Part shown: piece after piece, positions 1 to 7,600 of the stretch
Numbering within the stretch: the stretch's first letter is position 1
How the letters are laid out: the number at the start of each line of letters is the position of its first letter
Assembly (NCBI GenBank): GCA_028284955.1
Contig: JANQQS010000115.1
Location: 1-64,000 of the forward strand
Length of the DNA stretch: 64,000 nt
From: Myxococcota bacterium
GTDB lineage: Bacteria; Myxococcota_A; Polyangia; Polyangiales; Houyiibacteriaceae
Reading direction: 5' to 3'
Position numbers and translations under genes: made by a program
Notes under the pieces: model-generated
What the model saw: only the letters and a program-made list of their open reading frames with translations
What the model was told of the DNA's origin: nothing
Databases searched by the model: none

Positions 1-99
1 CGAGCGCCCCCACAGCAAACGACTGAGGAAGGCTCCGAGCCTTTCGCAGGGAGAGAGCGAGGAGGTAAGCCGCGCTCAGGCCAAAAGGCCGCCGCTCTA
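1..99 (-). mobile_element. MITE-like inverted-repeat element, copy 1 (truncated by window edge)
   Basis: Read on the minus strand, this segment matches 44402-44500 at 94 of 99 positions. It begins with TAGAGCGGCGG, whose first three bases are the stop codon of sctJ, and contains the palindrome GGCCTTTTGGCC. The other end lies outside the window. Copy 2 shows the full structure: 126 bp, about 29-bp imperfect terminal inverted repeats, flanking TA. It could alternatively be a REP-like or terminator element. Confidence 0.75.
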
Positions 100-852
100 G
101 CTCGTGCGGAGGCGGCGAGGGATTAGAAACACCAACAACAACCCGGCCATCACCAGCAGCGCCAAGAAAGCAGCGCCGAGTACCGCTTTGGCGGCCATTG
201 CCGTGCCGGCAGTGACTGCGATGGGGCCGAGGTGGACCAAGCGAGCGCGTTTGCCCAGAGGCGATGCGCTCGTTTTGCTGACGATGGCAACGTCTGACGG
301 CTGCATGCCCACCACTGCGCCGGCTACCAGCGAGCGGATCTCGTCGTCGTGGTAGGGCTTAGCGCCCGCCCGCCGTCGAATGAGCACCGATGCGCGGGGA
401 GTCGCCGGAGTCGATTCATCGAGATTGGCGGTGGAGTGGGGTAAGGCGATATGCACGCGGGCGCCGACTACACCATCGATGGTTTGAATGGTGTCGGCGA
501 GCTCGCTGCCGAGCGCGGCCACGTAGCGCGCGCGTTCTTCCACGGCCGTAGGAACGAGGCCTCCTTCGCCAAACACGTCGAAGAGCCCAGGGTCGGAACG
601 CGCCGGAACTCCGGATTCCTGAAGCGTTTGCAGCGCGCGCCCCACGTCGTCCGAAGAGACTTGCACGCGGAACCGGCCGGCGTTTCCCAAACCTTGTTCG
701 GGCTCTTTTTGAGCTCCAATGTTGCGGCTGTGAAGGAGCGCTAGGACGTTGTTCGCCTGCGCCTCCTCAAGCCCGCTTTCGAGCGTCGTTTGACATGCGC
801 AAAGGAGCACGATGAGAGCGCACCCCGCGGCGCGAGCAAACCGATTGGTCAT
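97..852 (-). CDS. sctJ: Type III secretion inner-membrane ring lipoprotein SctJ (YscJ/PrgK/FliF family)
   Basis: SctJ forms the lipid-anchored inner-membrane ring of the type III secretion basal body. The 251-residue protein starts with a lipoprotein signal peptide whose lipobox is L17-C18-A19-C20. It then has the family's two ring-building domains (roughly residues 25-190), including the typical stretch around VVGARVHIALP, and one C-terminal membrane helix (about 222-243) followed by basic residues. Length is normal for SctJ. The start lies 18 bp after the stop of the upstream pseudokinase gene, so the two are probably co-transcribed. The stop codon TAG is formed by the end of a MITE-like repeat. 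Flagellar FliF is a relative, but it is much longer and not a lipoprotein. Confidence 0.9.
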   Translation of the reverse strand: MTNRFARAAGCALIVLLCACQTTLESGLEEAQANNVLALLHSRNIGAQKEPEQGLGNAGRFRVQVSSDDVGRALQTLQESGVPARSDPGLFDVFGEGGLVPTAVEERARYVAALGSELADTIQTIDGVVGARVHIALPHSTANLDESTPATPRASVLIRRRAGAKPYHDDEIRSLVAGAVVGMQPSDVAIVSKTSASPLGKRARLVHLGPIAVTAGTAMAAKAVLGAAFLALLVMAGLLLVFLIPRRLRTS

Positions 853-870
853 TCCAACCCGTTTCGTACA

Positions 871-2865
871 CTATTCGACGGCGAAACGGTAGCGGGCGCC
901 CATTCTCGGAGCCCCGAAGGACGGAAATCGCACGCTTCGGGTCGCTTTCCCGATGCAACCACGAAATTGCGCGCTCCCTTGCCGCGCGCTCGCCCCGAGC
1001 ACGCTCCCGTTTCCCGCGATCGCGATGTCGATTTGCACCTGGCTGAGATTGCCCCCTCGTCGCAGCTCAGCAGGCACGCATTGGCGGTAGATCCGGTTGA
1101 CATGCTTGTTCATGACCGAGGCGACTTGGTTCGGGGTGAGGCGCGTGGCGTTGTCTGCTTTGGTGACGTCGCCCAATTCAATGCCTTGGTTCATGGCGTC
1201 TTCGTAGCTCAACCCGCCCCTGCCGGCGGCTCGGCCTCCGCCCGTCGCTCGAGACCTCTTGCGTCGACCTCGTCGCGGGCCGGTACGATCAGGAAGAAGG
1301 CCTGCGCTGCCGGTGATTTCGATTTCTCCGAGTTCGTACAGATCATCGAGTTTCGCTTCCTGCGTCTCTTCGTTGGCGTCGTTTTCCCTGGTGAGAAAAA
1401 ACACTCCGCCGCCAATGCCGAGCGCCGCGAGTATCGCCGCCGCGATGGTTATCTTCGCGAAGCCGGTTCGCTTTTCGACCTTTTCGGTGCGGGCAACCGC
1501 TGCTTTGTGGTCCTCATCCGCCTTGCGCAGTTCGTACTGTTTAACGAACTGTTCAAACTCGGGCCATTCGCGTAGAGACTTGCGCGCCCCAGTGTCCATA
1601 TTCAGGAGGCCGTGTTCTTCCCGGATCTCTCCTTTGACGATGAGATCAACGAGCTCCCTCCCCGAAAATGGCCCGTGGTCCAGGTTGTTTTTGACGAACA
1701 TCCAGCGCGGCGCGTCGTTTTCGGTGATCGACGCAAGCGCTTCTCCCAGGTCGACCTGATCTGCCGATGTTCGGGCGGAGGTTTGGGGGCTTTCCGCGAC
1801 AACTTCGGCGAGCGACGGGCGAAACGGTTCGTGCATCGATACACGCATGCCGACCGCTGGGACGTTGGGTACGTCCGGAGCGCGATCCGGAATTCCCGGC
1901 GCTTTGGGCACCCCCGGCGCGGTGGGAATGTCGGGCACCCCGGGAACGCGCGGCGGCGCGGCGGCGGGGGCTGACGGTGTGATCGACAGCGAGATATCGA
2001 CTTCGACCTGGAGGTCGTCGAGCTCCTGTACTTCGGGGGCGTGCGACACGGTGGGTAAGAGCGCGCTTCGAACTTCGTCAGGGTTACGAAATCGGGCGTT
2101 CGGATCGGTCGCCAAACATTTGAGCAAAACCTTGTCGATCGCCTCGGTCGCGTCTGGATGGGCTTGGGAAGGGGGGACGAAACCGTCGGCCGGTGAGCGA
2201 CCGGTCAACAGTTGATACAGGATGGCGCCTAGCCCGAATATATCGCTTGCCGCTGTCGCGGGCTTTCCGAGTTTGATTTCGGGTGCGAGGCACGCTTGCT
2301 CTAAGGTTCCGAGCGCCGCGGCGCCTCGCGCTTCTACGATGGTTTTTCCTACTCCGAAGTCGCCGACTTTGATTGCTCCGGAAGCCCCGATCCACACTGC
2401 GCTCGGTCGCAGGGTACCGTGGCACAGATGTGGCTGAGCGTAGGTCAGCGCGCGACAGAGGTGGGCGATGACATTGTAGGCGCCGCGGAGCGACATGCCT
2501 CGGCCGGCTTCCTGTTCGCGCTCGATCACGCGCGAGAGCGGGGTTCCATCGATCCATTCACAAGCTACAAAATGGTCTTTGGTGGGCGTTGTGCCTACGC
2601 CGTAGGTGGCCACGATATTGGAGTGGCTCAGTGACGATGCGACGCGCGCGCTTTTACGCAGCGTTTTCGATACTGCGTCGGTGATCAGACCTGCGGCGAG
2701 GACGCGCAACGTGATCGGTCGGTTGGTTTTTTTGTCTTTCGCCGCGAGGATCCATCCCAAGGGGTCTTGGTGCACAACGCGGTCCACCACGAACCGCCCG
2801 CCCACTACGGTTCCGGAAGCGAGCGACGGAGAAGAAATGTGGGGTGCGGCGGCCTGTTCGCTCAT
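871..2865 (-). CDS. Membrane-anchored Ser/Thr pseudokinase with GYF-like and AgmX/PglI-type C-terminal domains
   Basis: This 664-residue protein has a Hanks-kinase fold (about residues 18-275) that looks inactive. The glycine loop is absent, the VAIK lysine is arginine (ITLRVL), and the HRD motif reads HGTLRPS, lacking the catalytic Asp; DFG is kept. After it come a Pro-Val-rich linker of PGVP-like repeats (about 305-340), a GYF-like domain (about 395-450, WMFVKNN...HGPFSGREL), one membrane helix (about 475-495) and a C-terminal domain like that of AgmX/PglI, with the pattern V.....R.CV...LRR and a conserved second Cys. It sits directly upstream of sctJ, so I infer a scaffold or regulatory role tied to type III secretion. 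The ATG at MSEQ was preferred over upstream in-frame starts, which give a poor basic extension. Confidence 0.8.
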   Translation of the reverse strand: MSEQAAAPHISSPSLASGTVVGGRFVVDRVVHQDPLGWILAAKDKKTNRPITLRVLAAGLITDAVSKTLRKSARVASSLSHSNIVATYGVGTTPTKDHFVACEWIDGTPLSRVIEREQEAGRGMSLRGAYNVIAHLCRALTYAQPHLCHGTLRPSAVWIGASGAIKVGDFGVGKTIVEARGAAALGTLEQACLAPEIKLGKPATAASDIFGLGAILYQLLTGRSPADGFVPPSQAHPDATEAIDKVLLKCLATDPNARFRNPDEVRSALLPTVSHAPEVQELDDLQVEVDISLSITPSAPAAAPPRVPGVPDIPTAPGVPKAPGIPDRAPDVPNVPAVGMRVSMHEPFRPSLAEVVAESPQTSARTSADQVDLGEALASITENDAPRWMFVKNNLDHGPFSGRELVDLIVKGEIREEHGLLNMDTGARKSLREWPEFEQFVKQYELRKADEDHKAAVARTEKVEKRTGFAKITIAAAILAALGIGGGVFFLTRENDANEETQEAKLDDLYELGEIEITGSAGLLPDRTGPRRGRRKRSRATGGGRAAGRGGLSYEDAMNQGIELGDVTKADNATRLTPNQVASVMNKHVNRIYRQCVPAELRRGGNLSQVQIDIAIAGNGSVLGASARQGSAQFRGCIGKATRSVRFPSFGAPRMGARYRFAVE

Positions 2866-3023
2866 ACGGCGCCTCCAGGTTATCGGATGAGGGCTATATG
2901 TCGCAAGACGACGCCGCACTCCGAGAAAAGGAACCCTGCGAAGTGGGAAATCCTGCGCTACGGTGCGCCCGCGGGACTTGTCCGCCCTACAGCAGGGCCA
3001 CTCGGCGGGGTCACTGCTGGGTC

Positions 3024-3071
3024 GCTGGGCGGCAGGACTGCTGGGCGTCAGGATTGCTGGGCGTCAGGGTC
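3024..3071. repeat. Three 16-bp tandem repeats upstream of egtB
   Basis: Three consecutive units of the type GCTGGGCGTCAGGATT (period 16) lie in the gap between the divergent pseudokinase and egtB genes, ending 10 bp before the egtB ribosome-binding site. The period is not a multiple of three, so the tract is probably non-coding and a copy change would alter promoter or leader spacing. Confidence 0.7.
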
Positions 3072-3098
3072 TTTCGAAGTGGAGGAGCCGTGGATTGT

Positions 3099-4400
3099 AT
3101 GAATCTTCGCACTCAAACCCACGATCATTTTCAGCAGGTTCGCAGTCAGACCGAGCGCCTATGCCACGGGCTCGAAAAAGAAGACTTGGTGGTGCAATCC
3201 ATGCCTGACGCGAGCCCCGCGAAGTGGCATCTCGGGCACACCACGTGGTTTTTCGAAACGTTTGTGTTACGAAGCGAGCTTCCGAGGTATACCGAATTTC
3301 ACGATCGGTTCTGCGACCTTTTTAACTCCTACTACAACGCGGTGGGGCCTCAGTTTGAACGCGCTCGCCGCGGGGTGCTCTCTCGACCGACCGTGGACGA
3401 GGTCTATTCCTACCGGAGCACCGTCGATCGCGCGGTGCATCATCTGATCGATGAGGCTGCCCCGGAGCAATTTGGTCGTGTCGCCGAGCTCCTTACGCTC
3501 GGGTTGCATCACGAGCAGCAACATCAGGAACTGCTGCTGACCGACCTCAAGCATGCCTTTGCGCAGAACCCGATGTGCCCTGCGTATCGAACGCGTACCG
3601 ACCAGCCGTCCCGTTCCCCCGACGACCCGCCCGATGCTTCAGCGGGGAGATACGACGAATTCGTCTCGTTTCGTGGCGGAGTGTTGAAGCTCGGGTTTCA
3701 CGAAGAAGGCTTCTGCTACGACAACGAGGCCCCGTCCCACGAGGTATTGGTACAGCCTTTTGGGCTCGCGAGAGGACTCGTGACCAACCGAGCGTTTCGC
3801 GAGTTTGTTGAAGATGGGGGGTACGAACGAGCGGAACTGTGGCTTTCGGACGGCTGGGAGCACAAAAACAAACACCGCTGGCGACACCCACTGTATTGGA
3901 AGCGCGAAGGCGAACGATGGGTCGAAATGACGCTTCACGGCGTGCAGGAGCTCAGCGACTGCGCTCCGGTATCGCATATCAGTTTCTACGAGGCCGACGC
4001 GTTTGCGACGTGGGCAGGGTGTCGGTTGCCCACCGAAGCCGAATGGGAACACGCGGCGCGAACAACCGACTTGGATGAGAGTCGTGGGACTCTACTCGAG
4101 GATGAACAATATCATCCCGTCGGAAGGTCGACGGCGGATGGATCCGTGTTCAACCACCTCCTTGGTGAAGTATGGGAGTGGACCGGCAGCGCGTACCTGC
4201 CTTACCCAGGGTTTGTCCCAGCGGCCGGCGCGCTGGGCGAGTACAACGGAAAGTTCATGAGCGGGCAGATGGTTCTACGCGGGGGGTCCTGCGCGACTCC
4301 TGCGTCCCATATTCGTCCGACCTATCGAAACTTTTTTCCGCCCCATGCGAGATGGCAGTTTTCGGGGATTCGTTTGGCGGCTCTGGGAAAGACTCCATGA
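3099..4400 (+). CDS. egtB: Hercynine oxygenase / sulfoxide synthase EgtB
   Basis: EgtB is the non-haem iron enzyme of ergothioneine synthesis that joins hercynine to a cysteine-type thiol using oxygen. The 433-residue protein has an N-terminal DinB-like domain with the iron ligands His47 (WHLGH) and HX3HXE (H138, H142, E144). It has a C-terminal formylglycine-enzyme-like domain ending in the typical RGGSCATP...RPTYRNFF...SGIRLA pattern. The ATG at 3099 has a strong Shine-Dalgarno GGAGGAG 11 bp upstream. Its stop overlaps the start of egtD (ATGA). No egtA, egtC or egtE lies nearby, which fits a cysteine-using EgtB or unlinked genes. OvoA is unlikely because the C-terminal methyltransferase is encoded separately. 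Confidence 0.92.
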   Translation: MNLRTQTHDHFQQVRSQTERLCHGLEKEDLVVQSMPDASPAKWHLGHTTWFFETFVLRSELPRYTEFHDRFCDLFNSYYNAVGPQFERARRGVLSRPTVDEVYSYRSTVDRAVHHLIDEAAPEQFGRVAELLTLGLHHEQQHQELLLTDLKHAFAQNPMCPAYRTRTDQPSRSPDDPPDASAGRYDEFVSFRGGVLKLGFHEEGFCYDNEAPSHEVLVQPFGLARGLVTNRAFREFVEDGGYERAELWLSDGWEHKNKHRWRHPLYWKREGERWVEMTLHGVQELSDCAPVSHISFYEADAFATWAGCRLPTEAEWEHAARTTDLDESRGTLLEDEQYHPVGRSTADGSVFNHLLGEVWEWTGSAYLPYPGFVPAAGALGEYNGKFMSGQMVLRGGSCATPASHIRPTYRNFFPPHARWQFSGIRLAALGKTP

Positions 4401-5458
4401 ACCAGACACAAGAAGACTCACCGCAGAAAAACACAGAAAAAAAATATCGAGTGCTCACCGAACGCGAGGTTGGTGCGGTCACCGATGGCGCGGAGGAGTT
4501 CGCGTGCGATGTGTTGATGGGTCTTTCAGGCCAGTCAAAGAGCCTGCCATCAAAATACTTCTACGACGACGCGGGCAGCGAATACTTTCAGCAGATCATG
4601 AATCTCGAGGAGTACTATCCCACGCGGTGCGAATACGAGATCTTCGAGCGTCACGCCGATCAGATCGCGGAGGTTTTGGCTGGTCGTCCGGTGGACATCA
4701 TTGATCTGGGAGCCGGCGATGGCGCGAAAACCTTGGTGCTTCTCGAGGCGTTTACCCGTGCAGGCCACGATTGTCGCTATATTCCGATCGATATTTCAGA
4801 AGGCGCCATGCGCAGCGTGGTGGCCTCCCTTGAGCAAAAGCTTCCTCAGTTGCCGATCGCGGGATTGGTTTCGGAATACACCAATGGGCTTCGCTGGATA
4901 CGCCAGCATGACCCCGGTCGAACCAAGCTTGTGTTGTTCTTGGGTTCGAATATCGGAAACTTCAGCCGCGCTTCGGCGCGCGCGTTTCTGAGACGGCTGT
5001 GGAGCGTGCTCGAGATCGGCGACTACGTGTGCATGGGGTTTGACCTCAAGAAGGATATCGAGGTCTTGCTGCGGGCGTACGCCGATCCGCATGGGATTAC
5101 TGCCGCCTTCAATCTCAACTTGCTCAAGCGCATCAACCGCGAGCTCGAGGGTGAGTTCGACCTGCGAAAGTTCCGGCATTTTGGCACCTACAACGTGTTT
5201 TCGGGCGCGATGGAGAGCTATCTCATCAGTCTCGAGACGCAGTCGGTCTACGTCGGCGCATTGGAGCACGAGTTTTCGTTCGACGCGTGGGAGCCCATTC
5301 ACACCGAGTATTCTTACAAGTATTTGCCCTCCGATATTCGCAGCCTCGCCGCAGATACAGGGTTCCATATTGCTTCGGAATATACGGACGCTCGGGAGTG
5401 GTTTTGTGAGTCGCTGTGGCGTGTGGAGAAGCACACGCGAGAGCAAAACGAATCATAA
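4397..5458 (+). CDS. egtD: L-histidine N-alpha-methyltransferase EgtD
   Basis: EgtD trimethylates histidine with three S-adenosylmethionine to give hercynine, the substrate of EgtB. The 353-residue product has the family sequence: LPSKYFYDDAGSEYFQQI near the N-terminus, a SAM-binding motif DLGAGDGAKT, and FLGSNIGNF further on. Length is slightly above the usual 320 or so because of a short polar N-terminal tail. The start codon overlaps the egtB stop by 4 bp (ATGA), so translation is probably coupled. The order egtB-egtD is a minimal two-gene ergothioneine operon. Confidence 0.93.
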   Translation: MNQTQEDSPQKNTEKKYRVLTEREVGAVTDGAEEFACDVLMGLSGQSKSLPSKYFYDDAGSEYFQQIMNLEEYYPTRCEYEIFERHADQIAEVLAGRPVDIIDLGAGDGAKTLVLLEAFTRAGHDCRYIPIDISEGAMRSVVASLEQKLPQLPIAGLVSEYTNGLRWIRQHDPGRTKLVLFLGSNIGNFSRASARAFLRRLWSVLEIGDYVCMGFDLKKDIEVLLRAYADPHGITAAFNLNLLKRINRELEGEFDLRKFRHFGTYNVFSGAMESYLISLETQSVYVGALEHEFSFDAWEPIHTEYSYKYLPSDIRSLAADTGFHIASEYTDAREWFCESLWRVEKHTREQNES

Positions 5459-5543
5459 TTCATACGCGGGCGAGATATCGCTCGCTCCTTGCCGCGGATT
5501 TGCCTCTTGCCGTGGATCGCTGGGCCGGGTAATCCCTTTCTTC

Positions 5544-7082
5544 GTGTCCGGCTCCGCTCCTGTTCGCACCCGTCCGCTGATCGAAACGCGGCTATCCGTC
5601 AACCTCGAGCGCGTCGCCAAGGCGGGCAATATTGGCATCGTCACGATGCTCTTCGGCGCCGCCCTGCTCGGCTACTTCGTATCGTTCTATTTCCACTTCC
5701 TTACGGTGGCGTTGCTCCTGCTCAACCTCGTCAACTTCTACTGGCGAAGGGTACAAAAGACGCACTCATTGCTCGCAAACTTCGGCTTTCTGGCCCAGGG
5801 GCGCTACCTCATGGAGAGCATTGGGCCCGAGTTTCGGCAGTATTGGTTTTCCTCGGATACCGAAGAAAAGCCGTTTTCGCGGCTCGAACGCTCTGAGGTT
5901 TATCGCAAGGCCAAGGGCATCGACAGCTCGGCGGCGTTTGGGTCCCAGCAGAGCTTTGACCGCAGCGAGATCAAGCTGCGTCATTCATTCTTTCCGGCGC
6001 CGCATGACACCATCGAGCCTTTTCGAGTCACGTTCGGGGAAGAGCGGGGGGTGGATACCGCATTCACCATCACGCGGCCCATTCTGATCAGCGCGATGAG
6101 CTTTGGTGCGCTGGGGCAAAATGCGGTGCGGGCGTTTGCCCGGGGCGCGCGCAAAGCCGAGATTCCGATGAATACGGGGGAGGGCGGTTACCCAAAATAC
6201 CATCTCATGGAAGGTGCCGACCTGATTTTCCAGATGGGCACGGCGAAGTTCGGCGTGCGCCATGAAGACGGTCGGCTCGACGAGCAAAAGCTGGCGGAGC
6301 TCGCGGCCAAGCCCGAAATCAAAATGGTCGAAATCAAGCTTTCTCAAGGCGCCAAACCGGGCAAGGGAGGATTGCTGCCGTCGGAAAAAATCACCGCTGA
6401 GATCGCGGAGCTGCGCGGTGTGCCGATGGGTCGCGACGTCGTTTCACCCCCCTATCATGCAGAATGTACAGATCCGGCTTCGACCGCGGCGTTCATTCGT
6501 CGGGTGCAGGAGATCGCGGGCCTTCCTGTGGGCATCAAGTTTTGTTTGGGGCGCGATGCCGAGCTTCGGGCGCTGGTTTCAGAAATGAAGCGCCAAAACG
6601 TGTTCCCCGATTGGATGACGGTGGACGGCGGGGAAGGGGGAACTGGCGCAGCCCCGAAGAGCTTTATGGATTCGATTGGCCTGCCGCTGTTTAGCGCGCT
6701 GCCGCTCGTGCTCGACGTTCTCGAGGAAGAAGGCGTGAAGGATCGGGTCAAGCTCCTCGCGTCGGGCAAGCTCGTCAACGCCGGCCGACAGATTACGGCG
6801 ATGTCGATGGGCGCCTCGGCCTGCTACACGGCGCGCGGATTTATGCTGGCGCTCGGTTGCATTCAGGCGCTCCAGTGCAACCAAAACACGTGCCCCGTGG
6901 GCATCACGACCCATCACGGACATCTGCAAAATGGCCTCGATGTGGAAGCCAAATCGGAGCGAGTGAAAAACTACGTTCTCGGGTTGCACCATGACCATAT
7001 CGAAATGATGTCTGCGCTCGGCAAGACGTCGGCGACGCAGCTCGACCGCAAGAATCTATACCTGCCTGCGAGTGGATCATGA
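5544..7082 (+). CDS. FMN-binding glutamate synthase-like protein with N-terminal membrane segments
   Basis: The protein carries the FMN/iron-sulfur synthase domain of glutamate synthase large subunits: ILISAMSFGALG, GGYPKYH, IKLSQGAKPGKGG, MTVDGGEGGTGAAP, and a Cys cluster CIQALQCNQNTCPVG for a 3Fe-4S centre. It lacks the glutaminase domain, so it belongs to the stand-alone GltB-like family; its substrate is not evident. One or two hydrophobic helices (LFGAALLGYFVSFYF and following) anchor the N-terminus. The start is uncertain: GTG at 5544 gives 512 residues, while the first ATG at 5646 gives 478; neither has a strong ribosome site. The stop overlaps the following doxX-like gene (ATGA). Confidence 0.85.
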   Translation: MSGSAPVRTRPLIETRLSVNLERVAKAGNIGIVTMLFGAALLGYFVSFYFHFLTVALLLLNLVNFYWRRVQKTHSLLANFGFLAQGRYLMESIGPEFRQYWFSSDTEEKPFSRLERSEVYRKAKGIDSSAAFGSQQSFDRSEIKLRHSFFPAPHDTIEPFRVTFGEERGVDTAFTITRPILISAMSFGALGQNAVRAFARGARKAEIPMNTGEGGYPKYHLMEGADLIFQMGTAKFGVRHEDGRLDEQKLAELAAKPEIKMVEIKLSQGAKPGKGGLLPSEKITAEIAELRGVPMGRDVVSPPYHAECTDPASTAAFIRRVQEIAGLPVGIKFCLGRDAELRALVSEMKRQNVFPDWMTVDGGEGGTGAAPKSFMDSIGLPLFSALPLVLDVLEEEGVKDRVKLLASGKLVNAGRQITAMSMGASACYTARGFMLALGCIQALQCNQNTCPVGITTHHGHLQNGLDVEAKSERVKNYVLGLHHDHIEMMSALGKTSATQLDRKNLYLPASGS

Positions 7083-7483
7083 GCAACCGCTACGTTCTGC
7101 TGGTGTTTCGGTTGGCCGCGGCGGCGGTGTTGATTCCCGTGGGCGTCCAGAAGCTCGTCGGCGGAGCTACCGACGTACAGCTTTTCGAGATACTTGGCAT
7201 GGAGCCCCATGGGCGCGTGATCATCGGGTTCATCGAAATTGGCGCGGGCGTTCTTTTGCTTTCTCCCGCGGCGGCGCTCGGCGCGCTGCTCTCGATCAGC
7301 GTGATGCTGGGCGCAGTCATCGCGCACACCACGGTGCTCGGGTTCGACGTGGGCGACGGAGGCAAACACGTTTTTCTGCTCATCGGGGTATTTCTCAGCT
7401 CTTGCGTGGTGCTGGCCGCGCGACGTTCGGAGCTGCCGCTGGTTGGCAAGACGCTCACCAGCGATCCATCGTCGAGCCCCTAG
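7079..7483 (+). CDS. DoxX-family membrane protein
   Basis: A 134-residue protein with four predicted membrane helices and the DoxX-type N-terminus (FRLAAAAVLIPVGVQKLVGG) followed by the EIGAGVLLL segment. DoxX-like proteins are small integral membrane proteins linked to quinone or thiol redox functions; the exact role here is unknown. The ATG overlaps the stop of the glutamate-synthase-like gene, so the two are probably translated together and may act together at the membrane. Confidence 0.8.
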   Translation: MSNRYVLLVFRLAAAAVLIPVGVQKLVGGATDVQLFEILGMEPHGRVIIGFIEIGAGVLLLSPAAALGALLSISVMLGAVIAHTTVLGFDVGDGGKHVFLLIGVFLSSCVVLAARRSELPLVGKTLTSDPSSSP

Positions 7484-7600
7484 CTATTTGCCCCCCAGCG
7501 CAACTACAACGGCGTAACCACAATGGCCGTGCAGGCATAACGAAACACATCCAACGCGATTCCATTCTCTCGAAATCCCAAGCCACCGTGGGAGGCGCCT

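Noticed and set aside
790-1575. 261-codon plus-strand frame over the sctJ/pseudokinase junction
   Set aside because: It spans two minus-strand genes with strong motifs and shows no protein-like pattern.
1259-2634. Several long open frames on the plus strand opposite the pseudokinase gene
   Set aside because: They are antisense shadows of a GC-rich gene with clear domains on the minus strand; no ribosome sites or family patterns.
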